A stretch of 64,000 bases of DNA from CAWVWD01 sp965662365. GTDB taxonomy: Bacteria; Bacteroidota; Bacteroidia; Chitinophagales; Saprospiraceae. Position 1 is the first letter of the stretch. Every line of letters begins with the position of its first letter. The notes beneath the pieces were generated by a model. The model saw only the letters and a list, made by a program, of their open reading frames with translations. It made no database searches and was not told where the DNA came from. Below, piece by piece: positions 26,408-35,169 of this stretch. Location: assembly GCA_965662365.1 (NCBI GenBank), contig CBFIHR010000016.1, positions 3,201-67,200 on the forward strand, in the 5' to 3' direction. Made by a program: the position numbers and the translations under genes.

Positions 26408-27871
26408 TTAGAATCTAAACCCAATCGTTCCAACAAATTGCGTTTTAGAAACAGAATTAGCCACAGACGGATTTTCAGTCGCTCCAGGAACGGTGTAAGG
26501 CGTATAAGTTTCGTTATACAGACCACGAGCAATGCCTAAGTCCAAAAATAAACTCTTTTCACGCATACCGACTCCAAAACTCATGTTTGTTTGGCCGCCT
26601 CTGATATCAAAATTATCTTGATAAGGCGACATCGAATACCCGAGACCTCCACGAACGGCAAAAACACCATATCGAGCTTCTCCACCAACTCTTAAATTCA
26701 CAACAGCATCAAAGTTATTTATTATTTCTGTATTCAAATCTTGTTCAAAGCTTGGATCTGTTTCGAAGTTAAATTGTGAAGCTGCATAATCTACATATTC
26801 GATATCTCCCGAAATAAATCCGTGTTTGCCAAATAAAAATCCGACACTACCAATTGCTCTCCACGGAGAAATTAAGTTATAAGAAAAATTAGAAATAGAA
26901 GATTCAGCAGGTGTAATATACTGCGTCCCTGCGATTGTTATATCAGACTGAATTGATGTATAATATTGGTCGGTTAGATTGAAAAAGGTTGGTGTATGAA
27001 TAGCTGCACCAAACCGAACATTTTGATTCATTCTATACACAACGCCCAATTTGGCATTAAAACCAACGCCAGTTGTACTAAAAAACTCATCAAAAGTCAT
27101 ACTGTTAAACTCCGAACTAACGCCTAACTCGTCGGTTTCTGTATAGTTTTTCGTTTCTTCATAGCGAACAAACGGCAAACCAACTGTTACCCCAACGTAC
27201 AATTTATGACGATAATTTCCACCTAAAGTTAAATTCAAATCGTTAACCGAACCTGAACGAATCACAGTTTGCTCTTTTTTGAGTAATTGAGTGCCATCGG
27301 GATCGATTAAATATTGATCATCGGGTGTGTCACCTAATTGAAACAAAATACCAGCGTCATAAGCGATTCCTTCTTCAAATTCATATAAATTATCCGGTAC
27401 ATTACCATTAGCAAATGTTAGCCAACGTTCGGCAATCGTTCCCACAGTTGTTCCTTCGTAGAAAAACTCTTGATTGTTGTTCGTCAACCGATTCGTACCG
27501 ATACCGAAATTAACGGATTTCCAATCGGACGCATTGCTTGTTTTTGAGAATACGACGCCAATATTATTTAAGTTAATATTTGTTCGATTGTCATCAAATT
27601 CCGCTTCTGCAAAAGTCGAACCTGTACGAGCAAAATTCAAACTTGGCGTAATCATTAAAGTTGATTTGCGATAAGCTGCAATGCCGGCCGGGTTGATACT
27701 TAACGTACCAAAATCGCCTCCGAAAGCACTCAACGCACCGCCGGTAGCAATCGAACGAGCTGTTCCACCAGAGTTAAGTTGAGAATATCGTAGGGCATCC
27801 TCTATCGTTTGTGCGGACAAGTCGAGGGTAAAAAGACAACTTACCAAAAATGTGATGATTAATTTATTCAT
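26408..27871 (-). CDS. FadL/OmpP1-like outer-membrane beta-barrel protein
   Basis: The 487-residue product has a Sec signal peptide (1-20, ending LDLSAQ). The mature N-terminus SGGTARSIATGGALSAFGGDFGTLSINPAGIAAYRKSTLMITPSLNF is the characteristic hatch/NPAG segment of the FadL-TodX family. Alternating amphipathic strands continue to a C-terminal aromatic strand ending TIGFRF, the expected signal for barrel insertion. Such proteins let hydrophobic molecules, such as fatty acids or aromatic compounds, cross the outer membrane. The substrate cannot be assigned. It appears to be transcribed alone, with terminators on both sides. Confidence 0.85.
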   Translation of the reverse strand: MNKLIITFLVSCLFTLDLSAQTIEDALRYSQLNSGGTARSIATGGALSAFGGDFGTLSINPAGIAAYRKSTLMITPSLNFARTGSTFAEAEFDDNRTNINLNNIGVVFSKTSNASDWKSVNFGIGTNRLTNNNQEFFYEGTTVGTIAERWLTFANGNVPDNLYEFEEGIAYDAGILFQLGDTPDDQYLIDPDGTQLLKKEQTVIRSGSVNDLNLTLGGNYRHKLYVGVTVGLPFVRYEETKNYTETDELGVSSEFNSMTFDEFFSTTGVGFNAKLGVVYRMNQNVRFGAAIHTPTFFNLTDQYYTSIQSDITIAGTQYITPAESSISNFSYNLISPWRAIGSVGFLFGKHGFISGDIEYVDYAASQFNFETDPSFEQDLNTEIINNFDAVVNLRVGGEARYGVFAVRGGLGYSMSPYQDNFDIRGGQTNMSFGVGMREKSLFLDLGIARGLYNETYTPYTVPGATENPSVANSVSKTQFVGTIGFRF

Positions 27872-27937
27872 AGTGATTTGTGTTTTGTTATTTAGTGTTT
27901 CAAAGTGTATAGCTTGAAAAATAGTAATTCTTTTTAA

Positions 27938-27988
27938 TAAAAATGGGTGAAGTTATGTGGAAGAACCACAAACCACACCCATTTTTTA
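27938..27988. terminator. Two-armed hairpin terminator
   Basis: AAAATGGGTG (27940-27949) pairs with CACCCATTTT (27976-27985, offset by one base pair step), and an inner GTGG/CCAC stem sits in the loop. A and T runs flank it on both sides, so it can end the minus-strand gene at 28061. Confidence 0.55.
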
Positions 27989-28060
27989 TTTCAAAAATAG
28001 AATGAATTATAACTTTTATTGTAATAATCTTCTATTTAATTTGCTTCCATTGTAATTCTA

Positions 28061-29221
28061 TTATTTTCCGCCTCGTCCACCACGACTTGCACCACTTGAA
28101 CGGCTTGAAGAACCAGAACTACTACGAGTCGATGACCCTGAGCTTCTTGAAGGACTTCTACTTGGTGAAGCTGACGGACGACTACTGCTTCTTGATGGAG
28201 TAGTAGTAGGACGACTGCTACGACTTGGAGTGCTTGTACGGCTGCTACTTCTTGATGGTGAAGTAGTTGAGCCTGAACTTCTCGAAGAACGTGACGGAGA
28301 ACTTACACCACCGCCACTTCTGCTAGAGCGAGAAGGCGTTGTTGTTTTTGGTGTTGTTCTTGACGGAGTCGTTGTCGCAGGTCTTGTACTTCTCGCAGGG
28401 CGAGTTGAACTTGAACCTTGACGGCTTGGTGTAGTCGTTGTTCTCGTTGAACCTTGACGATTCGGACTTGTACGGCTCGGTGGTGTTGAATTAACATTTG
28501 AACCATTTGAGCTATTTGTGCCACGACGAGGTGTATTAACCACCGGACGACTGTTTGTGTTGCTGCCATTGTTGCCATACGAATCTAAAATTGGAGTATT
28601 TCCTCCTCCTCCAAAATTATTATTTGGACGAAATGCTCCGCCACCGCCGAAAGGTACACAAGCAGGATTATAAGCATTGAAACCGGCAGGATTTGCAAAT
28701 CCGTTATTCCAACCATTATTCCACCCTGGATTATTCCAAGAGTTCCAGCTGTTCCAACTGTTGAATCCATTGTTTCCCCACGTATTATATGGTGTATTCC
28801 ATGTGTTGTAAGGATTGAAAGGAGCAGCGTACGGATTGTACCAATTATTCCAACGGTTATAACGACGGAATGAATTGTAAGAATAAGCTGGTGCAATATA
28901 AATTGTTGTTACAGGAGCATAAGGATTATAATAATATGTATTTACATAATAATCGCTAAAATAACCTGTGTTACCAGAACGGTGAAAACGACGAATACGA
29001 GAGGAGTACTCATAATCATTGTCTACGTAATAATCCTCTTCAGTGTATTCAGATGAGTTATTATTATCAGCTGTTGAATATTCTGAATCATAAGTGACGT
29101 CGCTTACTGCGGCTACTTCGTCATTAGGATTATAATAAATATCGTCGTACTCTTGTGCGGTCAGTGTAAAGCTGCTTGCTGAAAAAACTGCTACAAAAGT
29201 TAATAAAATGAATCTTTTCAT
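28061..29221 (-). CDS. Secreted low-complexity protein with Asn/Trp-rich middle and Arg/Ser-rich tail
   Basis: I do not recognise a domain. The start at 29221 (MKRFILLTFVAVFSASSFTLTAQ) gives a clean signal peptide; 34 codons upstream do not look coding. The 386-residue product then has an acidic, Tyr-rich stretch (about 24-75) and a region of YNPYAP/NNWYNPY-type repeats (about 95-190) with NSWNSWNSWNNPGWNNGW. A Ser/Thr/Arg/Pro tail of about 150 residues (PSRSSR, TPSRSS, ASPSRSPSRSSG) ends RGGRGGK. The tail is strongly basic and disordered. It may be a surface or matrix protein. Its strand bias produces long shadow frames that are not genes. The gene stands alone between terminators. Confidence 0.7.
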   Translation of the reverse strand: MKRFILLTFVAVFSASSFTLTAQEYDDIYYNPNDEVAAVSDVTYDSEYSTADNNNSSEYTEEDYYVDNDYEYSSRIRRFHRSGNTGYFSDYYVNTYYYNPYAPVTTIYIAPAYSYNSFRRYNRWNNWYNPYAAPFNPYNTWNTPYNTWGNNGFNSWNSWNSWNNPGWNNGWNNGFANPAGFNAYNPACVPFGGGGAFRPNNNFGGGGNTPILDSYGNNGSNTNSRPVVNTPRRGTNSSNGSNVNSTPPSRTSPNRQGSTRTTTTPSRQGSSSTRPARSTRPATTTPSRTTPKTTTPSRSSRSGGGVSSPSRSSRSSGSTTSPSRSSSRTSTPSRSSRPTTTPSRSSSRPSASPSRSPSRSSGSSTRSSSGSSSRSSGASRGGRGGK

Positions 29222-29541
29222 AATAAATTTGTTTTTATAGTCAATTATTAGACTCTCTTCAATAATAAAGGTGTTTTTACTATTTTTGTTCCGAATATAC
29301 AACTTAATAACGGATTTCAACAACTCTTTTTTGCGAGTTTAACGTTTTGAGTAATGAAATTGTACTTTCATCTATTTAACGGAACATGTAAAATTACTAC
29401 TTAATATACATTTTTTTTAGTTCTTTTACAAACTATTGATTTTGAGTTGAATATCTGATTTGATAATTATAAAATTCTAAATAAATACGATACTACTTTT
29501 GGACGAAAGTCTTGTGAGAAAGTATCCAGAAACCAATAAAA
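29222..29541. promoter_or_regulatory. Divergent promoter region; candidate proS -7 element at 29494-29501
   Basis: This 320-nt gap separates the secreted-protein gene (minus) and proS (plus). TACTTTTG at 29494-29501 followed by GG fits TAnnTTTG, 40 nt before the proS ATG. No partner TTG is seen at the expected distance. Nothing else is evident here. Confidence 0.35.
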
Positions 29542-31014
29542 ATGGCAACGAATAAAGAGATTACAAACCGCTCGGAAGGTTACTCGGAATGGTATAACAA
29601 CATTGTAAAAAAAGCAGGTTTAGCCAGTCATTCGGCGGTGAGAGGTTGTATGGTGATCAAGCCTTATGGATTTGCAATTTGGGAAAAAATGCAGGCTCAG
29701 TTAGATAAAATGTTCAAAGAAACTGGTCATCAAAATGCTTACTTTCCATTGTTTATCCCTAAGAGTTTTTTGAGTAAAGAGGCGGAACATGTAGAAGGTT
29801 TTGCGAAGGAATGTGCGGTGGTGACGCATCACCGATTGATGAACGACCCAAATGGTAGCGGTGTTATCGTTGACCCTGATGCAAAGTTGGAGGAGGAGTT
29901 GATTGTGCGACCGACTTCTGAAACGATTATTTGGAATACGTATCGAGATTGGATTTCGTCTTATCGTGATTTGCCATTATTGATTAATCAATGGGCAAAT
30001 GTAGTTCGTTGGGAGTTGAGAACTCGTATGTTTTTGCGTACTGCGGAGTTTTTGTGGCAGGAAGGGCATACGGCTCACGCTACGAAGGAAGAGGCAATTG
30101 AGGAAACAATTCAAATGATTAATATTTATGCTCAATTTGCGGAAGAATGGATGGCGGTACCGGTTATTAAAGGGGTGAAATCGGCAAATGAGCGTTTTGC
30201 AGGTGCGGAAGATACGTACACTATCGAGGCATTGATGCAAGATGGTAAGGCACTGCAGTCGGGAACTTCGCACTTCTTGGGGCAAAATTTTGCAAAAGCA
30301 TTTGATGTGAAATTCTTGAATCAAGGAAACAAGGAAGAGTATGTCTGGGCAACATCTTGGGGGGTTTCGACTCGATTGATGGGGGCGTTGATTATGACAC
30401 ATTCGGACGATAACGGCTTGGTTTTACCTCCGAAATTAGCTCCGTTACAAGTCGTGATTGTTCCAATTCCAAAGGCAAACGGTGCGATTACGGAAGTGGC
30501 AGAAGAGATTATGGCAGAGTTGAAAGCTAAAGGAATTACGGTAAAATATGATAGTGACAAGAAAAATCGTCCTGGTTTCAAATTTGCTGAATATGAGATG
30601 AAAGGTGTGCCTGTTCGTTTGGGAATCGGTAAACGTGACTTGGCAAATGGTGTGGTCGAAGTCGCTCGTCGTGATAATTTAACAAAAGAAAATGTACCGT
30701 TGGAGGGTATTGCTGATCATATCGAAAATTTATTGAATGATATTCAAGATAATTTATTGAATCGTTCTAAGCAATATCGTAGCGAACACACGACAAAAGT
30801 CGATTCTTGGGAAGAGTTTCAGTCGGTCTTGGAAGAGAAAGGTGGATTTATTTCTGCTCACTGGGATGGCACGACGGAAACTGAATTAAAAATAAAAGAG
30901 GCAACAAGAGCGACACTTCGCTGTATTCCGATGGATAATGAGCAGGAAGAAGGAAAATGCGTTTTGACTGGAAAACCGTCCAAACAGCGTGTTTTATTTG
31001 CGAAAGCGTATTAA
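29542..31014 (+). CDS. proS: Prolyl-tRNA synthetase, short archaeal/eukaryote-like type
   Basis: Charges tRNA-Pro with proline. At 490 residues it is the short ProRS (type without the bacterial editing insertion), common in Bacteroidota. The class II core is visible: motif 1 near GCMVIKPYGFAIWEKMQ, motif 2 as NQWANVVRWELRTRMFLRTAEFLWQEGHTAHAT (about 149-181), and motif 3 as SWGVSTRLMGALIMTHSDDNGLVLPPKLAP (about 271-300). The anticodon-binding domain follows (PLQVVIVPIPK), then a C-terminal zinc-domain-like segment ending FAKAY. It is a single gene with its own terminator. Confidence 0.96.
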   Translation: MATNKEITNRSEGYSEWYNNIVKKAGLASHSAVRGCMVIKPYGFAIWEKMQAQLDKMFKETGHQNAYFPLFIPKSFLSKEAEHVEGFAKECAVVTHHRLMNDPNGSGVIVDPDAKLEEELIVRPTSETIIWNTYRDWISSYRDLPLLINQWANVVRWELRTRMFLRTAEFLWQEGHTAHATKEEAIEETIQMINIYAQFAEEWMAVPVIKGVKSANERFAGAEDTYTIEALMQDGKALQSGTSHFLGQNFAKAFDVKFLNQGNKEEYVWATSWGVSTRLMGALIMTHSDDNGLVLPPKLAPLQVVIVPIPKANGAITEVAEEIMAELKAKGITVKYDSDKKNRPGFKFAEYEMKGVPVRLGIGKRDLANGVVEVARRDNLTKENVPLEGIADHIENLLNDIQDNLLNRSKQYRSEHTTKVDSWEEFQSVLEEKGGFISAHWDGTTETELKIKEATRATLRCIPMDNEQEEGKCVLTGKPSKQRVLFAKAY

Positions 31015-31040
31015 TAGTTATTTCGCTGATGGTTGAATAC

Positions 31041-31076
31041 AAAAGCCTGAGTTGTTTTAGAACAATTCAGGCTTTT
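31041..31076. terminator. Terminator after proS
   Basis: AAAAGCCTGA (31041-31050) pairs with TCAGGCTTTT (31067-31076), with an inner TTGTT/AACAA stem. It is symmetric, so it can also serve the convergent gene ending at 31123. Confidence 0.8.
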
Positions 31077-31122
31077 CTGATTTTAGGTAGATTAACGAAA
31101 GTGAGTTTATCTTTATTTTTTC

Positions 31123-31860
31123 TTAAAAATCATCGTCAAAGTTATTCCAATTATCGTCATCGGTCATTTTATCAATGTCCTCCATATCTTGAATTTGTTT
31201 TTTATACTCTTCCATTTTTTTATCGTGTTTATCAAGTTCTGCTTGATAATCATCACCATATTCGGCCTTCAGATATTCGATATGACGTTCTCGACTTCTT
31301 CGGTCTGCCTCTTCTTTGCGTTGTTGTCGTCTATTCTCCATTTTATTCCAAAAGACCTCTTCATCTTCTTCTGTCCAGACCGTTTCGTTCCAGCCTTCTG
31401 TATAATTCGCTAACTTTTTGCATTGACAATAATCGTCACCAAAAGCACACGTTCCGAATAGTTGCCCGTCTTGACAAACATCAAAGAAATTTGGATGCCA
31501 TGACATCCAGCCGTGCTGTTGTGACCACATCGACCGCATAACTCGATATTGTATCCGAATCGGTGTTTCAAACTGCACCACAAAATTACAATTAAAACCC
31601 TCTAACAATTTTTTTAACGCATGAAATAAAGTTTCAACCTGTTCATCATTTAAGCGTTCGGCAGGAGGCAGTTGTTCTTGTTTGATACTTGACCAATCTT
31701 CGATAGTTTTTACAGGGGCTTGTTCTTCGTCCTCTTCGCCCGAGAGCCAATCATCTAACTGATATCCTTCCTCTGGCACAATCCACGGTACTTGCAAATC
31801 ATCTCTGGCAATCTCAATATCTTGAATCAGCTGATTTATATATTTTTGCATAGGCTGCAA
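31123..31860 (-). CDS. Acidic cytoplasmic protein of unknown function with a Cys cluster
   Basis: I do not recognise the family. The 245-residue protein has no signal peptide or membrane helix. The N-terminal half is acidic, with a globular part around QVETLFHALKKLLEGFNCNFVVQFETPIRIQYRVMRSMW. The centre has CQDGQLFGTCAFGDDYCQCKK (about residues 131-151), four Cys that could bind a metal. The C-terminal third is a highly charged helix (EEDEEVFWNKMENRRQQRKEEADRR and on) ending in an Asp/Asn tail (DDDNWNNFDDDF). A start at the Met three codons later (31851) is equally possible. It is convergent with proS. Confidence 0.6.
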   Translation of the reverse strand: MQPMQKYINQLIQDIEIARDDLQVPWIVPEEGYQLDDWLSGEEDEEQAPVKTIEDWSSIKQEQLPPAERLNDEQVETLFHALKKLLEGFNCNFVVQFETPIRIQYRVMRSMWSQQHGWMSWHPNFFDVCQDGQLFGTCAFGDDYCQCKKLANYTEGWNETVWTEEDEEVFWNKMENRRQQRKEEADRRSRERHIEYLKAEYGDDYQAELDKHDKKMEEYKKQIQDMEDIDKMTDDDNWNNFDDDF

Positions 31861-31899
31861 GCATTTTTGTTATTGATGATTCAAATTAGAAAATTATTA

Positions 31900-31942
31900 T
31901 TAAAAATAAAAATCGGTATCACAATGATTGTAATACCGATTT
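31900..31942 (-). terminator. Terminator of adk
   Basis: AAATCGGTAT (31910-31919) pairs with ATACCGATTT (31933-31942), and ACAAT pairs with ATTGT inside. On the minus strand a TTTTTATTTTTA tail follows. It lies about 90 nt past the adk stop. Confidence 0.65.
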
Positions 31943-32030
31943 GAAAAAAGGGAGTAGAAGCGACGATTCAAAGAATATTTGAACTGTTCTCCTAAGTCCG
32001 CTTAATTTTTGATATAATTATTAAAAATAA

Positions 32031-32594
32031 TTATCCTATGTGTGTATCAATAACATCGAATAGTCGATTTGAAATTTCTTCAACTGTACCAACGCCATCT
32101 ACAAAGGTTGTTTTGTTACTTTGGCTATAAAAATCAGCAACTGGAGAAGTTTGCGTTTTATAGACTTCGATGCGATTTTTGATAATATCTACATCTGCAT
32201 CATCGGCACGTCCTGAGGTTTCTGCACGACCTTTAAGGCGTTCAATCAAGATTTCATCAGGGACATCTAAAGCCACTAAAGCGGTAACGTTCAATAATTC
32301 GTCTAATGCTTTTGCTTGAGGAACGGTGCGAGGAAAACCATCTAAAATGTATCCTTTTACATCTTTGTTTGCGTCCATTTTATTTTTCAACATTCCGATA
32401 GTTACAGAGTCGGGAACCAGCTCCCCTTTTTTGATGTAACTTTTCGCCTCTAAGCCAAGAGGGGTATCATTTTTCATTTCATAGCGAAATAAATCACCTG
32501 TTGAAATATGCAACAAACCATATTTTTCAACTAAATTGACTGCCTGCGTACCTTTGCCACTTCCTGGAGGACCAAATAAAATTAGTGTTATCAT
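32031..32594 (-). CDS. adk: Adenylate kinase
   Basis: Interconverts ATP + AMP and 2 ADP. From the ATG at 32594 the 187-residue product begins MITLILFGPPGSGKGTQ, with the P-loop at 8-16. The AMP site is ISTGDLFRYEM, then GYILDGFPRTVPQA. The LID is the short form (GRAETSGRADD) without a zinc finger. I reject the upstream Met at 32654: it lies at the predicted promoter, and the extra 20 residues do not belong to the family. A full promoter match (32652-32683) supports this start. It appears to be monocistronic. Confidence 0.96.
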   Translation of the reverse strand: MITLILFGPPGSGKGTQAVNLVEKYGLLHISTGDLFRYEMKNDTPLGLEAKSYIKKGELVPDSVTIGMLKNKMDANKDVKGYILDGFPRTVPQAKALDELLNVTALVALDVPDEILIERLKGRAETSGRADDADVDIIKNRIEVYKTQTSPVADFYSQSNKTTFVDGVGTVEEISNRLFDVIDTHIG

Positions 32595-32651
32595 GTAATT
32601 TTTAACTTGTTTTGTGAATAGATAGATAGTTTCACTCATTCCAAAGCAGTA

Positions 32652-32683
32652 CAAAAATAAGCAACGAAGTTCGTAAAGTGCAA
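32652..32683 (-). promoter_or_regulatory. Promoter of adk
   Basis: On the minus strand TTG (32683-32681), a 21-nt spacer and TATTTTTG (32659-32652) fit the Bacteroidota pattern TTG-N17-23-TAnnTTTG. The leader would be about 50 nt. Confidence 0.55.
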
Positions 32684-32858
32684 TTTTGTTAAACTTTTAC
32701 ACTTTTTACTGATAATTGTCAATAATTTATGAAACGACCACTTTGGATATTTCGGTAATATTTGTGTTGATTTGTACTAATTTGTGGGGAATAGTTTCTT
32801 GGTCACCTACTACAATAAACGATAAACATTCCTTAATTTTGTTGAAAAACGGACAGTC

Positions 32859-33479
32859 ATGTTTAAAAATAATCATCAAGAATTAACAACAAAGCGTGTT
32901 TTAGGGCTAAAGTTACCAACAGATCCTCGTTGGGTAGATTTGGCAGAAATGGACTTAGGCGAGATTTTGACCGATCATGCTTATTGCGAACAAAAAGCGG
33001 CGACAGCTTGTATTTCATTGATTCAGCAGTTTCCTGAAAGAGAGGAATTAGTAGAAGAGTTAGCGCCAATTGTAGCAGAAGAATGGGGACATTTTCGGGC
33101 GGTCTTATCCGAAATGAAAAAACGAGACTTAAAATTAGGCAAACAACGCAAAGACGAATATGTAAATAAGTTGTTGGCTTTTCAGAAAAAGGGCGGAAGT
33201 CGAGAGGATCGATTATTAGAAAAATTATTGGTTTGTGCTTTGATAGAAGCGAGAAGTTGTGAACGTTTCAGACGTTTGGCTTTAGATATTTCAGACGATA
33301 AGTTAAAATCTTTTTACTATAAATTCATGGTTTCTGAAGCAGGACATTATCGCTTGTTTATTCAATTAGCAAAAACCTACAACGACCCCGAAAAAGTCGA
33401 TAAACGATGGGACGAATACTTGGCTTACGAAGCCCAAATATTAGAAACTTTAGAAGTTAGAGGCGATAGAATGCACTGA
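32859..33479 (+). CDS. miaE: tRNA-(ms2io6A)-hydroxylase
   Basis: MiaE is a diiron monooxygenase that hydroxylates the isopentenyl group of ms2i6A at position 37 of tRNAs. The 206-residue four-helix protein carries the carboxylate/His ligands in EEWGHFRAVL (about 73-82), IEARSCERFRRL and SEAGHYRLF, the ferritin-like pattern. The N-terminus TDPRWVDLAEMDLGEILTDHAYCEQKAA is also characteristic. The modification needs MiaA and MiaB, which are not in the window, and molecular oxygen, so aerobic growth is implied. It is divergent from adk, and the next gene follows after 155 nt. Confidence 0.92.
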   Translation: MFKNNHQELTTKRVLGLKLPTDPRWVDLAEMDLGEILTDHAYCEQKAATACISLIQQFPEREELVEELAPIVAEEWGHFRAVLSEMKKRDLKLGKQRKDEYVNKLLAFQKKGGSREDRLLEKLLVCALIEARSCERFRRLALDISDDKLKSFYYKFMVSEAGHYRLFIQLAKTYNDPEKVDKRWDEYLAYEAQILETLEVRGDRMH

Positions 33480-33496
33480 TTTCAGTAGCTTAGTGA

Positions 33497-33630
33497 TTGT
33501 TTTTTACTGATTAGTTTTTTAGTGTTGAGTCCGTATGATTCGTAATTATTGTTTATTTATTTGATAATCTTATTAAAATCATGGAACGAGCTGACCACCA
33601 AAAACTAATTACTAAAAAAACTAATCATTA
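33497..33630. repeat. Imperfect hairpin abutting the histidine-kinase start codon
   Basis: GATTAGTTTTTTAGTG (about 33509-33524) matches the reverse complement of ACTAAAAAAACTAATC (33611-33626) apart from one extra A. Flanking GATTGTTTTTTACT and AGTAATTAG-like units extend both arms. The right arm ends about 5 nt before the ATG at 33635. Confidence 0.55.
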
Positions 33631-33634
33631 AAAA

Positions 33635-35059
33635 ATGGCGATAGTCACCCCAATAACTAAATTTCAACGTCGGTATATTCTTCCTTTTTTGGCAATTTTG
33701 ACGCTAATGGCATCCGCACTGGTGTGGATTACACTAAAGCAACAGGCAAATTTATTGGATAATGAATTGCAAAAAAAAGGACGAGTCGCTGTCGAGAAAT
33801 TATCTGAAATGAATAAGGTCAATATTCTTTTAGAGGATATGAAAAAGGGTGAGTTAATCGACTTTGTAAATAGTGATGAGGATATCGTTAACGCAGCAGT
33901 TTTTGATCAAGTTGGCGTATTGATGTTATCTTATGAAGATACTTTCTTGTTGTCACCTCAAATTACCTTGAAGACAGCAGGAGAAATTAATTTAGAAAAT
34001 GAATGGCTATTAACCACGCCGATTATTGATAATACGAATAACTTTTTAGGAACGGCTGCCGTAAAAATATCGAGAAGTCGTGTATTAGAAATATTGGAGG
34101 CAGCAGCAATTAAATTGATTGTCATCACGATAGTTGTCGCTCTTATTATTGCTGGTGTTGTCTATTGGTTATTAGCTCGAATCCGTTCGATGGCTAATCA
34201 GGAAATTAAACGTGCGAAAGAAATACAAACCGCTTATAATCAGTTACAAAATTTACAAACGACCTTGCGTCAAGCAAATGAGACCTTAGCGGTAAAAGTC
34301 GCCGATAGAACTAAAGCCTTAGAACACACTCATCAAGAATTACAACACGTAAATAAGGAGTTAAAAGATTTTGCTTATATCGTTTCGCATGATTTAAAAG
34401 CACCGCTTCGAGCGATTTCGTCCTTGACGAATTGGATTATTGAGGACTATGAGGCGGCTTTTGATGAAGATGGACAGGAACAATTGAGATTGCTCAAAAG
34501 TCGTGTGTCGAGAATGTATCAGTTGCTGGAAGGTATTTTGAGCTATTCGAGAATTGGTAGAGGAAAAGAACAAAAAGAAATTTTGGAGCTGAATCAACTT
34601 GTGAGCGAAGTGATTACTACCTTGTTGCCTTCAGAGCATTTTGAAATCGAGATCATCGGTAAGTTACCGCCAGTTTATGCTGATCAAACGAAGATTTATC
34701 AAGTTTTTCAGAATATTATCAGCAATGCGATCAAGTACAACGATAAACCTGTCGGTAAAGTGACGATTTCGTGTGAGACAAATCCTGAAGATCAATTACA
34801 TTATTTCAGTATCACAGATAATGGAAAAGGAATCCCGGAGGAAGATTATGCCCGAGTATTCAAATTTTTTCAGACCTTAGAAAATGATAAGAATTCTATG
34901 GAAAGTACCGGTGTTGGTTTGACATTAGTTCAAAAAGTGATTAAGAAATATGGCGGAAGTATCAGCGTCACGTCAAAGGTCGGTGAGGGGACAACTTTTA
35001 TTTTCTCGCTGCCTCCCGTAACGGACGATCATCAACAATTTAGCGAAAGCGAAAAGTAG
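33635..35059 (+). CDS. Membrane-bound sensor histidine kinase
   Basis: The 474-residue protein has an N-terminal membrane helix (about 15-33), a periplasmic sensor region of about 120 residues (35-150) and a second helix (about 157-180). A coiled coil follows (185-245), then the HisKA domain with the phospho-acceptor His252 in AYIVSHDLKAPLR. The HATPase domain shows the N box QNIISNAIKYNDK, G1 DNGKGIPEEDY, F box FKFFQTL and G2 STGVGLTLVQKV. No response regulator is adjacent, so it is an orphan. The CheY-like protein at 16.9 kb is a possible but unproven partner. The stimulus is unknown. Confidence 0.9.
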   Translation: MAIVTPITKFQRRYILPFLAILTLMASALVWITLKQQANLLDNELQKKGRVAVEKLSEMNKVNILLEDMKKGELIDFVNSDEDIVNAAVFDQVGVLMLSYEDTFLLSPQITLKTAGEINLENEWLLTTPIIDNTNNFLGTAAVKISRSRVLEILEAAAIKLIVITIVVALIIAGVVYWLLARIRSMANQEIKRAKEIQTAYNQLQNLQTTLRQANETLAVKVADRTKALEHTHQELQHVNKELKDFAYIVSHDLKAPLRAISSLTNWIIEDYEAAFDEDGQEQLRLLKSRVSRMYQLLEGILSYSRIGRGKEQKEILELNQLVSEVITTLLPSEHFEIEIIGKLPPVYADQTKIYQVFQNIISNAIKYNDKPVGKVTISCETNPEDQLHYFSITDNGKGIPEEDYARVFKFFQTLENDKNSMESTGVGLTLVQKVIKKYGGSISVTSKVGEGTTFIFSLPPVTDDHQQFSESEK

Positions 35060-35064
35060 AACCA

Positions 35065-35156
35065 TAAAAAAGAGGTTTTTTCGAAAATCAGAAGTTTCAT
35101 AAATTTGAATTCAGTGATTGATTACTTTTTGACTTTTGAGAAAACCTCCTTTTTTA
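35065..35156. terminator. Probable bidirectional terminator between kinase gene and smpB
   Basis: AAAAAAGAGGTTTTTTC (from 35066) and GAGAAAACCTCCTTTTTT (to 35155) are near-perfect reverse complements around a long loop. T and A runs flank both ends. Confidence 0.45.
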
Positions 35157-35169
35157 TCCATGCCACCCT

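Noticed and set aside
28230..28896. Antisense and alternate-frame open readings inside the secreted Arg/Ser-rich gene
   Set aside because: They arise from its repetitive codons; only the 28061-29221 frame has a signal peptide and a sensible repeat pattern.
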